NCBI GenBank assembly: GCA_947683625.1
Contig: CANTUR010000892.1
Location: forward strand, 876,001 to 940,000
Direction: 5' to 3'
DNA length: 64,000 nucleotides
Source of the DNA: Mallotus nudiflorus
Taxonomy: Eukaryota > Streptophyta > Magnoliopsida > Malpighiales > Euphorbiaceae
Shown: one piece after another, positions 46,606 through 57,799 of the stretch
Layout of the letters: the number at the start of each line of letters is the position of its first letter
Numbering within the stretch: position 1 is the first letter of the stretch
Made by a program: the position numbers and the translations under genes
Notes under the pieces: model-generated
Database searches by the model: none
The model's input: only the letters and a program-made list of their open reading frames with translations
Told to the model about the DNA's origin: nothing

Positions 46606-49600
46606 TTTCATGACGCAAAACAGGGGGCCATGACCCAAAACAGGGGGCCATGATCGGCGCTAGGGAACGAGAATTCTTTCAAATTCGTAACCCGTAGCAA
46701 GCCTTAAAAATAAAAGTATGCAACACAATAAAATAAATAAAACATTATGTTGTGGAATTAAATCTCAAAAGTAAAAGTAATAATTCCATAACACATTTAA
46801 TAACATAAAATCCATCTCATATAACATAAAATCTTTCAATACAAATTTTCGGTTCAAACTTTTGAAATTTAAATCTCATACATATATAATAAATACAGCT
46901 CACTGAAATAACTACTGCAGTGTCTAGAATACAAAATAAAACTCTGGTAAGCAGCTTACACAATAAGGCCGGGGTGGAAGAAATCCGGCGTAAAGACCTG
47001 CTACTGAGGTCTGAGGACGAAGACTCTCTTGAAAAATATCAACAAAGGGGAGTCAGACCTCACTGAGTGAATTGTTATAATATATATACATGCATAACTA
47101 AATATCAAATGCAGACACTCAACATAATATATATAATAAGTATATATACATGCAAATACACATAGATGCTGAAATCACTTTATATAATATTGAAAAACAT
47201 CAGTTTATGAAGGATCAAATAGAACCCTAAATGATCACAATATCAAATAGTGTTAGACAACACTCTAGTCATACAAGCTCACTTATTCCAAATAACTTCA
47301 CTTGTTCCATTTGGACAGTAGACTGGCCCCGAGACACTAAGTCAATCGAGCTCCAGTAGTCTGACTGTTAGTGTGATTGGCCCCGAGACACTTGGTCAAC
47401 TGAACTCTAGCAATCACACTCTCAAATCACATCTCACATCAAATCAATCCAGTCATAATCCACAATTAGGTTAGTAATTCAACCTACAATCTATCATCGT
47501 ACCGGTGCGTACTCGGTCCTAGTGCTGCCCACTAGGTAGCATGTTCTATTGATATCCTTCATTTAAAATAAACTCATACATTCGTAAAATAAATGATGCA
47601 TGCCATTAATTTAAATGGTAATATAACCCATATATATACTAGAAATATACCAAAAATAAATCAAGTATATTTTGAGCATATATATGTCAAATAAATTCAG
47701 TTCAATTATAAAATAAACTAAAAATAAACCATATATATATTTAAAAACAACTTAGGTATAAATTAAAGGTAAAACATGCACCTAATTCAAGATATACCAA
47801 AAATATACTAAAAATAAACCTAAAATATACTTAAGCATTTATTAAATCATTTATGCATAATTCATACAATTAAAACATATATTTCTAAAATCATGCAACC
47901 TAAATACATGTATATATAAAATAACAACTCACAGTTGTGCGTTTCACGAGACGGGTTCGATGGGCCTGATCTACTAGGCCTTGGTCTCGGTGCAACTAAA
48001 TAAATAAAATATTAACACGAAATTAGAATAAATCTAACTAAATTTTTAGAAACTCGATCTAGAATTCTAAACACAGACAAGGAATAGGAATTTGACCGAA
48101 TGTCACATTTTACGAGAATTCTACCAAAAATTCGACAGAATCTCCCCTGTAAAATGGACATCTCTCTACTCAGAAAGTAGAGTTAGTCTTGCAAGAAAAC
48201 ACACTTCGAATACAAATATGCACATCACTCCGTGGTCGGATTCCCAAACTACAGTTCTACCGACTGAGGTTCACAATTCACAAGATATACCCAAAATACA
48301 TATTAAAATTTTAAAAATACCAAAAATACCCTTTATATACCAAAATATAGCAAATTTAAATATTTAAACACTTAAAATAATTATTTTACCGATTTTTAGT
48401 TAAAAACCCTAATATTAATATTATATTATTAAAAATCAATAATCCTCGATAAATTCACAAATATTAACAGAAATTCATTTAATAAATCCAAATTACTTAA
48501 TTAATCCAAAAACATATTAAAAATTACTAAAAACTCATTTATTTACAAAAATAGTATATTATATATAATTTGAAAATAAATTTTGAAAAATAGTTTTAAT
48601 TAGTTAAAAATAGTAAATAATTTGTAAAAATAATTTTTATGCCTCAAATAATTATTAAAACCAATTAAACTTAATATTCAACCAAATTATTACCAAATTA
48701 CCAAAATACCCCTAATATATAAAAATTCAAATAATATATTATAATTACTCAAAAATTCACTAAAAATTATATAATTACTCAAAAATTATTTTTTCAACAT
48801 ATAACTCAATAAAATAAATAATTATACTCAATTAACCATTTAATTTTAACAAAATACACATTTAACGTAAATTTCCAAAATTCACATAAACTAAATAAAA
48901 TTATATTAATTACACAAAAATCACAAAAATTATTAAATTAAATTCTAAAATTAATTTGAACCTCTACAAACACCAAAAATCATAATTTCAAAATTTATTT
49001 AATTAATTTATGAAAATTAGAAAATGTTAATAAAATAATAAAAAATTCACAAAAATGAAAATAAATTCCAAAAATTCCAAAAAAATTCTAGGATGTAGAT
49101 TAAGCTAAGATAAACAACTTTTGTGAAGGAATTTAGCTTGAATGTCAAAGATCAAAGTTCAAAAAAATTAAGAAACTAAAATGGCCGAAAATGAAATCAA
49201 GCTCAAATCCTTACCAAATCTACTTTTCAAGCTAAAGGAAGCTTGGAATTGGCTTCTATGGAGTTCTAGGAGCTCAACAGCACCAGAATCACTGAAAATT
49301 ATGGCCGGATGAAGGAGAACGATGGTAAAGTTGGTTTTCAGGTTTCCGACAAAAACACAGTCGAACGACGCTGGAAATAGGTGCTGCTGGTGGTGAGACG
49401 GGCTGGAAATGGTGGTGGCACACCGCGAGGCACATCGATGGCTTGTGATCGAAATTGCAGAGTGAAGGGAGGGGGTGAGGGCATCGGGAATGAGAGGTAG
49501 GAGATGAGGGGCAAAAATTGTAATTATTTAGGTTTATATATATATATGCATGTATATGTATTTATTAATATTCAAATTTTTAATTATGTATGAAATCATG

Positions 49601-49822
49601 CAATTTAATAAAATGAACTAACGTTAATAAATAAATTATTATTTAGGTATTATTTTCCAAAAATATATGTTTCGGGAAAATTTTATGTAGAAAACTTAGA
49701 ATAATTAAAAAATAACATTAATTATTAACAAAATAATTAGATAGTCAAATACATATATTAAAATTATTAATACTGCATATCCCGATACAGTATAAAAATA
49801 TTTAAAAACTTAGATTATTACA
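46606..49822 (-). repeat. 3' LTR of element 2 (3217 bp)
   Basis: It runs (plus strand) from the decayed TTTCATGACGC to GATTATTACA. The outer end has a 20-bp tandem duplication (46609-46628 and 46629-46648). In minus orientation the splice-like signals are GTAAGG (complement of 49209-49214), CTTGCAAG (48188-48189), GTGAGTTG near 47930 and TTTTTCAAG near 47030. The hairpin arms CTCTACT/AGTAGAG (48163-48182) are kept. Confidence 0.94.
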
Positions 49823-49836
49823 GTCATCCCCCCTTA
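49823..49836 (-). promoter_or_regulatory. polypurine tract of element 2
   Basis: The minus strand reads GTAAGGGGGGATGAC up to the 3' LTR border, equivalent to the tract of element 1 with one base change in the 3' part. Confidence 0.85.
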
Positions 49837-49878
49837 CAAGAATTTGTCCTCGAATTCCAGAAAAAGAAGAAATACAAA

Positions 49879-50945
49879 TCAAGGAGGAAAGAGATACGGG
49901 TAAGAAGTTCGCATCTCAGCTTCAGTCTCCCACGTATACTCCTCTACCTTGTTGCTGTGCCACAAAACCTTAACCATTGGAATCTGCTTTAAACACAACT
50001 GTCGAACTTGATAGTCAATGATCGCCACTGGTTCTTCTACGAACGTCAGATCTTCACTCACTTCCATGTTGTTGGCTACAACATATGTGAAGGGTCTGAG
50101 ATATACTTCCTCAACATCGGGATATAAAACACTGAATGCACTTGAGACATACTCAGAGGCAAAGCCAATCGATATGCAATAGTGCCAACTCTCTCCAAAA
50201 TCTCGAATGGTCCGATATATCTCGGTGCTAACTTACCATTCCTTCCAAATCTCATAACACCCTTCATCGGAGACACCTTCATAAAAATAAAGTCTCCAAC
50301 TTAGAATTCCACATCTCTGTGCTTAGGATTCGTATAGCTCTTCTGCCTGCTAACTGCAGTCTCTAATCTATTCTTGATCATAACGACTTTCTCTACAATA
50401 TCCTGAACCATCTTAGGTCCAATCAAAGCTCTCTCACCAATCTTATCCCAACTCAGAGGGGATCTACACTTCCTTCCATAAAAAGCCTCATATGGTGCCA
50501 TTCCAATACTGCTATGGTAGCTATTATTATATGCAAACTCTATAAGTGGTAAATGATCATCCCAGCTACCACCCAAATCCAAAACACACATCCTCAACAT
50601 AACTTTTAGTGTCTGGATTGTCCTCTCAGACTGACCATCTATCTGAGGATGAAAAGCAGTACTGAAATTCAACCTAGTGCCAATCGCTTTCTGTAACTTC
50701 TACCAAAAATGAGATGTGAACATTGAACCTCTATCTGACACAATGGACACAGGTACCCCATAAAGACATGCAATATACTTCACATACAGCTTCGCCAATC
50801 TATCTATAAAATAGGTGGCTTTCACGGGCCAGAAATGTGCAGACTTGGTCAACCTGTCTATAATCACCCAGATGGAATTGTATCCATCCTTAGAATGAGG
50901 TAATCCAACCACAAAATCCATAGCTCTCCTTTCCCACTTCCACTC
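49879..50945 (-). pseudogene. element 2 integrase with chromodomain-like tail (frameshifted)
   Basis: Pieces in order from 50921: MDFVVGLPHSKDGYNS (first catalytic Asp kept), IDRLTKSAHFWPV, IVSDRGSMFTSHFW, a stop, FHPQIDGQSERTIQT (Glu kept), EFAYNNSYHSSIGMAP, SPMKGVMRFGR, LAPRYIGPFEILERVG, then a frame change near 50070 and the tail VSEDLTFVEEPVAI..VKVLWHS..EEYTWETEAEM ending at 49879. The catalytic triad survives although the frame does not, the reverse of element 1, whose core is open but lacks the first Asp. Confidence 0.92.
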
Positions 50946-52623
50946 AGGAATAGGAATAGACTAAAGCTTCCCAAAAGGCTTATGATGCTCAACTTTTACT
51001 TGCTGAGATGCTAAGCACTTAGCAACATAATCAGTGACATCCTTCTTCAGTTCGTCCCACCAGTACAAGTCTCTGATACTGTGGTACATCTTAGTGACAC
51101 TCGGATGTGCGCTATAAGCTGTAGAATATGCTTCCTCCAGGATGTCTTCTCTTAAATTATCCATATCAGGAACACACAATCTACCACTGATCCATAAAAT
51201 ACCATCATCATCAAGTGTGAAATCAGTGAACTTCCCTGCTCGGACATTCTCTATAAGCTCTTCTAGAATAGGATCTTGGCTTTGAGCTGCCTTAATCCTA
51301 TCTCTCAGTATAGATCGTACTTTAAACTGAGCTAGCAGTCCACCTGATTTACTAATCTTCATTATCAGACCTTGATCCACTAATAGATATAACTCCTGGA
51401 TCAACGATCTTCTTTCTACACAGATATGAGCAAAATTGCCTGAGGACTTCCTACTCAAGGCATCTGCTACCACATTAGCCTTTCCTGGGTGATATAAAAT
51501 CTCACAGTCATAGTCTTTCAACAGTTCTAACCATCTCCTCTGCCTCAGATTCATATCTCTTTACTGGAAAATGTACTTAAGGCTCTTGTGATCAGTAAAA
51601 ATCTCACAAGTCACCCCGTATAGATAATGTCTCCAGATCTTAAGAGCAAAGATCATTGCAGCCATCTCTAGGTCGTGGGTAGGATAGTTATGCTCATGCT
51701 TCTTCAACTATCTTGAAGCATAGGCTATCACCCTACCATTTTGCATTAACACACAACCTAGGCTAACTCTAGAGGCATCACAATACACTATGAACTTGTC
51801 CACACCATTAGGCAAAGCTAATACTAAGGTTGTGGTTAACTTCTCCTTCTATAACAGAAAAATATTCTCACAAGCTTCTGACCACTCAAATCTTACATTC
51901 TTCCAAGTCAAGTGAGTCATAGGAGCTGTAATTCTGGAAAAATCCTGTACAAACCTCCTATAGTACCCGGCTAAACCCAGAAAACTCCTAATCTCTGTAA
52001 CTGAAGTCGGCCTAGGCTACTCAGACTGCCTCAATCTTCTATGAATCCACTTGGATACCTTCTTTTGACACTACGTGTCCAAGAAAAGCAACACTCTCCA
52101 TCCAGAAATCACACTTTGAGAATTTAGCATAAAGTTGATGTTCTTTTAATGTCTGCAGTACTGTCCTTAAGTGATATACATACTCCTCCATACTCCTCGA
52201 ATACACCAGTATATCATCGATAAAGACTACCACAAACTGATCCATTTATGGTCTGAATACCTTGTTCATCAGGTCTATAAAAGTTGTTGGTGCGTTAGTC
52301 AAGCCAAAAGACATCACCAAAAACTCATAATGACCATATCGAGTGCGGAATGCCATTTTAGGAACATCGACTTCACTGATCTACAACTGATGATAACCCT
52401 ACCTCAGATCAACCTTATAAAAGAACTGTGTACCCTGTAGCTGATCAAATAAGTCATCTATCCTTAGAAGAGGATACTTGTTCTTTACTGTCACCTTGTT
52501 AAGCTCTCTATAGTCAATACATAGTCTGAAGGTACCATCCTTCTTCTTCACAAACAGGACTGGTGCACCCCAAGGAGAAATAGTGGGTCTAATGAAACCC
52601 TTGTTTAACGACTCTTGTAACTG
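50946..52623 (-). pseudogene. element 2 reverse transcriptase, RNase H and integrase zinc finger (broken)
   Basis: The RT start lies in the open segment to 52399 (FIRPTISPWGAPVLFVKKKDG, FFYKVDLR). The catalytic box FIDDILVYS is intact at about 52200-52230, with LGHVVSKEGIQV following. A frame change between 52039 and 51554 and several stops interrupt RNase H. The readable later part has LELLKDYDCEILYHPGKAN, VVADALSRKSSG, and the HHCC finger YSAHPSVTKMYH with CLASQQ, where the expected second Cys (TCQQ) is replaced by Ser. Confidence 0.92.
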
Positions 52624-53479
52624 CTCCTTCAACTCTTTCAACTCTACAGGAGCCATTCTATAGGGTGGCATAGAGATAGGGGTAGTGCCTGGAACCATAT
52701 CTATACAGAACTCAATCTCTCTATGAGGTGGTAAGCCTGACAACTCCTTAGGAAAAACATTAGGAAACTCACAGGCAACAGGAACATCTGTGAGTGACAA
52801 CTTCTCCACTGAATTATCCCTGACCAATGCCAAATATCCCTAACAACCCTTTCTTAGCAACTTTCTAGCTGTAATAATAAAAATGAGATTCTAAGGTACT
52901 GAACTCCTATCACCCAAAAACTTAAATTCTTCTTCACCAGGAATTCTAAAAGTCACCTCTTTACTCTGACAATCCACCACATCATAGTGCTGAGATAACC
53001 AATCCATACCCAGAATGACATCAAACTCCATCACATTCAACAAAATCAAATCAGCAGATAATTCTCTACCTCCAATAAGAACTGGACAACTAGAAAGAAT
53101 AATATCGGTGTCCAAAGAATCACTTAGAGGAGTGGTGACAGAGAAATGAAAAGCCATCCTCGAAGCTTGCCAACAAGACTTGGAAGCAAAAACAGGAGAA
53201 ACAAACGAATGCGTGGCACCTGGATCAAACATAACCTATGCACCCAGGTAACAGATAGAAACAATACCTGCCACGACCGCATTAGATGCTTGAGCATCCT
53301 GTTGAGTAAGATGAAAGACTCTAGCCTATCCTCGACCTCCCTGCTGGCTGGTAGAAGCCTAGCCAACACCTCTGACACTTTCTGGTACCTTTACCACGAC
53401 CCTACTGGGGAATAAGCTAGGTGGAACTTTGATGCTGGGCTGGAGGTAACTGAAAAGGAACCGGTGCAGCACTAGCAAT
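52624..53479 (-). pseudogene. element 2 aspartic protease and linker
   Basis: The segment from 53232 has FDPGATHSFVSPVFASKSCW (active-site loop) and VILGMDWLSQHYDVV, ending at a stop at 52891. It resumes at 52833 with VEKLSLTDVPVACEF and FPKELSGLPPHREIEF leading into RT without a stop. The frame differs from that of the capsid segment, so a frameshift lies between 53850 and 53232. Confidence 0.9.
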
Positions 53480-54626
53480 CGACTGTTGAGGAAATCGTGG
53501 AATATGTGGCTACTGATACCTGAAATAGGGACACGATCTAGCAAAATATCCCGTCTGCCCGCATCTAAAACACGTCAGCGGAGTCATATAACATGGTCCC
53601 TGATGGGCTCTGTCGCAGGTCTAACATACACTAACAGCTGGTCCGGAATTACGTCCACTGCTGCTGCTCAAAGCACCAGAGCCAAGTCTAAATGGTCTAC
53701 GCTGACCTCCATGGCCATGTCTACTGCTCTGATGTACCCGTTACTGCTATCTCTGAGTCTACTGGGCTGGACCCCTCTATTGACTACTCGAACCAATATG
53801 AAAACTCGAGTATGAAGTAGTCTAGAATCCACCCAACTGAACACCTAATTAGTAATAATCAGGCTTAGCTCTTTGCCTGACTAGCCTCAACTCAATCTCC
53901 TTGGCCAACTCAATCACTGACTCCAGAGTAAGGCTTGCTGTAGGCATACCAGTAAATGCAGAACCGAATCTGGTGACGTATGTGGTGACTACGAAATACT
54001 GATCTTGCATAAGATCCTCTACATATCTGCCAAGCCAAAGGAACTCTCTAGTATAATCCTTAACAGATTTATCATCGCAAGAAATACTGGTCAACCGGAG
54101 TCTGTAACTCATACGAAGTGGCTCTGGGCAGAATCTCCTCATGAATCGCTCTCTGAACTGAGCCCAGGTCATCGTCATCATATACGGCTGGATCATCTGA
54201 ATAAACCAGTCTAGGGCTGGTCCCTCAATAGAAAGCTCTACTATTATAATTCGCTGGTACTCAGTGTAAACAGTTCGAGTCCTAGTCTTGATCACATGTA
54301 GAAAGTCTAGAGGGTCAGAAGTCCTAATAAAAGCGATCCTGCTAACTTTGGCATAGAACAGAGCTACCTCAGGGTTAGACATACCCTGCTGATAGGCAGG
54401 CTGAAGAGGCTGAACTACTGGGGTATAGGAACATCCTCGTATTCTGGCTCTATAGGCTCCTCTTCCTGTATCTCTCTCTGTTTACGGTGACTTGCCGCTC
54501 CTCAAGGTCTACCTTTGCCACGACCTCTGCACATAATTTGTGGCTCAGGAGGTAAAACTTCATCCTGAAAGGACTCATCATCCTTGGCCTCAATGACCAG
54601 TGAAGTGACACACGCTCGCCTCCTCA
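53480..54626 (-). pseudogene. element 2 gag (capsid and zinc knuckle), broken
   Basis: It starts at the ATG at 54626 (MRRRACV), equivalent to element 1. The capsid is open at 54382-53849: DPLDFLHVIKTRTRTV, MTWAQFRERFMRRFCP, SVKDYTREFLWLGRYV. The nucleocapsid region around 53540-53640 has CFRCGQTGYFARSC, again with Tyr for the zinc-ligand His. The first knuckle is less clear than in element 1. Stops and frame changes are spread throughout. Confidence 0.9.
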
Positions 54627-54809
54627 TTCTGAAAAGATAAACAGAAGGATTCAGAAAAAACAGACAATGGAGGATAACACAAAAAACTAAATCAAAGAAT
54701 ACTCATCAAGACATACTCGAACTTAAATCACTGTAGTAGTTTCAAAGAAAATATAACACTGAAAGCTAGGGCCACAACTCATATAACTAAGGCTCTGACA
54801 CAGAACTCC

Positions 54810-54821
54810 GCTCTGATACCA
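54810..54821 (-). promoter_or_regulatory. primer-binding site of element 2 (initiator-Met tRNA)
   Basis: The minus strand reads TGGTATCAGAGC, 4 bases from the 5' LTR border at 54826, identical to element 1 in sequence and spacing. Confidence 0.95.
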
Positions 54822-55100
54822 ACTTTGTCATGACCCAAAATAGGGGGTCATGACCGGCGCTAGGGAATGGAAATTCTTTCGAATCCAGAACTCGTAACAA
54901 GCCTTAAAAATAAAAGCATTCAATATAATAAAATAAATAAAACATTATGCAGTGGAATTATGTAATATCTCGTATTTTTAAATATTTTAATACTGCATCG
55001 GGATATGCAGTGTTAATAATTTTTAAATATGATATTGATATTTTATAAGTTATTGATTAATAAAAATTGATTTTTAATTATTTATTATTATTTTAAGTGC

Positions 55101-55153
55101 TTTACGTAAAATTTTCCCGGGACTTGCATTTTCGGGGAAATTTTCACGTAAAT
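55101..55153 (+). promoter_or_regulatory. conserved ACGT-containing inverted repeat in the LTR U3 region
   Basis: TTTACGTAAAATTTTCCCGG (55101-55120) is the imperfect reverse complement of CGGGGAAATTTTCACGTAAAT (given as arms, 55133-55152). The same pair is at 8137-8189 and, on the minus strand, in element 1 (about 28477-28525). It lies upstream of the TATA-like box. Each arm carries an ACGT core, the usual bZIP/bHLH contact in plants, so a promoter role is plausible but inferred. Confidence 0.55.
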
Positions 55154-55727
55154 AATTTATTATTAATTATTTTAAATAGATTTACGGACTTGCATGAACT
55201 CATACGTATTTTTAAATTACTAAATAAAGCCTATGTGTTTATATATTTATTTAATTAGGGTTTAATTTATTACCCTAATATTTTATTAATTATTTATTAG
55301 TTTTATTGTTATTTAATTATTTTATTTATTATTAAATTATTAAAATATTAAATTATAAGTGTGTGGTGTATATTTATGTGTGTAATTTAATATTATTTTA
55401 TTATATAGTATAAAGTACATATATATACACATTATAAGTCAAAAATCAAAACTTTTGGAAAATTACATTTTTGCCCCCGATTGCTCCTTCTTCCTCGATT
55501 TTCGCTTCCCTCACTGTCCGCCGTTTGCAACTGCCGATTCCTTGCTGTTGGTGTGCCGTCCGGCGTGCCACCACCTCCCCCAGCCTTCCTCGCCGCCTGT
55601 AGCAGCCGTTTCCGACGTCTAGAGATCGATTTTTGGCGGGAAGCCGAGAGTTTGCATTTTCTTCTTTCCTCACGATTTCGGTCACCGTTTTTGACACCGC
55701 CAGTCTCTTTCTTCTCCTTGAGCTCCG

Positions 55728-56649
55728 GTGAGTGTGATTCTAGCTTTGGTTTGAGCTAAAATGGTCTTGATTTGCTTAGGTTTTGAATTTTCGAATTCGG
55801 CCATTTTAGGGTTTTTGATTTTTTTTTTTAACTTTGAATTGTTTGATTCATGAAAACTACCTTAACAAATGTTGATACTAGTAGCTTAATATTCATGTAT
55901 GAATTTTTTTGGAATTTTTGGAGATTATTTTGATTTTTTGGGTATTTTTGAATATTTTAATATTATTTTCTAATTTTCGGAAATTAATTAATTAAATTAT
56001 GAAATTGTGTTTTATGATAATTATAGGTGTTTAAATGAATTATGGGAATTTATTTGGAATTTTTATGAATTTCTATGTATTTATTTTGAATTTTATTAGT
56101 TTATGTAATTTTGGGAAAATAGGGTTAATTGTGTTTTTAATTGAAATTAATTGGTAAATTGAGTTTAATTATTGATATTAATGATAAATATGTTGGGAAA
56201 ATTAATTTTGGATAATTATATAATTTTTGGTGAATGTTTGAAGTAATTTTAGTATATTTATATATATAGGGGTATTTTGGTAATTTTACATGAAATTGGC
56301 TAAAAATGTAATTTAATTGGTTTTAATAGTTATTTAAGGTATAAAAATGATTTCCACAAATTATTTAGTATTTTTAACTAATTAAAACTATTTTTCGTGA
56401 ATTATTTTCAATTATATATATAATATACGGTTTTACTAATAAAATGAGTTTTTATCGGTTTTTACTGTGTTTAAAGGTTAATTATGTAATTTCTATGTAT
56501 AAAATGTATTTCTATGTTATAAGGGTATTTTTGGTATTTCTAAATTGTTCTGTGTTTGTGGACTCCGGTCGGTAGACTGTAGTTTGGAGTCTGACCAAGA
56601 CGTTGTGAATGTAATTTTGCGTTTATTTTCGAAGTGTGTTTCTTTGCAG
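55728..56649 (+). other. predicted intron 1 of the LTR leader
   Basis: The donor CTCCG|GTGAGTG and acceptor TTTCTTTGCAG|G bound an AT-rich block of 922 bp between a GC-rich CT-rich block and the hairpin block. Equivalent bounds in other copies: 8710-9625, 16157-17206, 4918-5847, 40657-41671 on plus; 26992-27908 and 48188-49214 on minus. Splicing has not been shown. Confidence 0.5.
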
Positions 56650-56655
56650 GGTTGG

Positions 56656-56732
56656 CTCTGCTCTTTGAGTAGAGAGATGTCCGTTTTACAGGGGAGGTTC
56701 TGTCGAATTTTTGGTAGAATTCTCGTAAAACG
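56656..56732 (+). other. conserved double hairpin in the LTR
   Basis: Arm pair CTCTGCTC/GAGTAGAG (56656-56663 and 56667-56674, one G-T wobble) is followed by CGTTTTAC/GTAAAACG (56682-56689 and 56725-56732). Equivalents: 17213-17231 with 17239-17289, and 41678-41694 with 41702-41751. These could be RNA elements for packaging, dimerisation or translation, which is inference. Confidence 0.6.
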
Positions 56733-56903
56733 TGATGTCCTATCGAATCCTAATCCTGTTTCTGTGTTTAATATTCTAGATCGAGTTCTAGGATTTTCTG
56801 TTAGGTTTATTCTAATTTCTGTCATTATTGTTTGTTTAGTTGCACCGAGATCGAGGCCTAGTGGACCAGGCCCGTCGGATCCATCTCGTGAAGTGCACTA
56901 AGT

Positions 56904-57799
56904 GTGAGTTGCTATTTTATATATATGTGCTTTAGGGTGCATGATTTTAGAAATATATGTTTTATTTTGATTAAATATGCATAAATAATGTGATTAGTAT
57001 TTAAGTATATTTTTATTTTATTTTTGGTATATATTAAATTATATGCATGTTTTATTAATACGTTATATTTAAAATGTTTTTAAATATATTTCTAGCTTAA
57101 TTTATAATTTGATTGAATTTATTTGACGTATATATACTCGAAATATACCTGGTTTACTTTTGGTATATTTCCAGTATATATATGGTTTATGTTGCTATTT
57201 TATTTAAATTCATGCATCATTTATTTGTGAATGAATGTTTTATATTTATTAATGAAGGATATCAATAGAACGTGCTACCTAGTGGGCAGCACTATGACCG
57301 AGTACGTACCGGTGCGCTTATAGCATATAGGCTATATAACTAACCTATTTGTGGATATTGATTGAATATAATTATTTGATGTGTGAGATATGATTTGGAG
57401 GTGTGATTGCTGGAGCTCGATTGACCAAGTGTCTCGGGGCCAATCACACTGACAGTCAGACTGCTGGAGCTCGGTTGACTTAGTGTCTCGGGGCCAGTCT
57501 ACTATCTAAATGGATTAAGTGGATATATTTGGATTAAGTGAGCCTGTATGGCTAGAGTGTTGTCTAACACTAATTGAGGTTTCGATATTCTAGGGTTCTA
57601 TGTGATCCTTCATAAACTGTGATTTTCAATAAAAATATATATAAAATGATTTTACAACATCTGTGTGTATTTGTCTGTATATATACATATTAGATATATA
57701 CTGTTGATTGTATGCATTATCATTTAGTGTGCATGTATATATATTATAGTAATTCACTCAGTGAGGTTTGACTCCCGTCCGTTGACTAATTTTTTTCAG
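56904..57799 (+). other. predicted intron 2 of the LTR leader
   Basis: Donor GTGAGTTGC and acceptor ATTTTTTTCAG|GAGAG bound an AT-rich block of 896 bp that holds the AACGTGCTACCTAGTGGGCA and GAGCTCGGTTGAC motifs. Equivalents: 9879-10763, 17462-18370, 6113-7096 on plus; 25862-26748 on minus; 41977 to about 42617 in the divergent copy, where the donor is GTAAGT. Confidence 0.5.
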
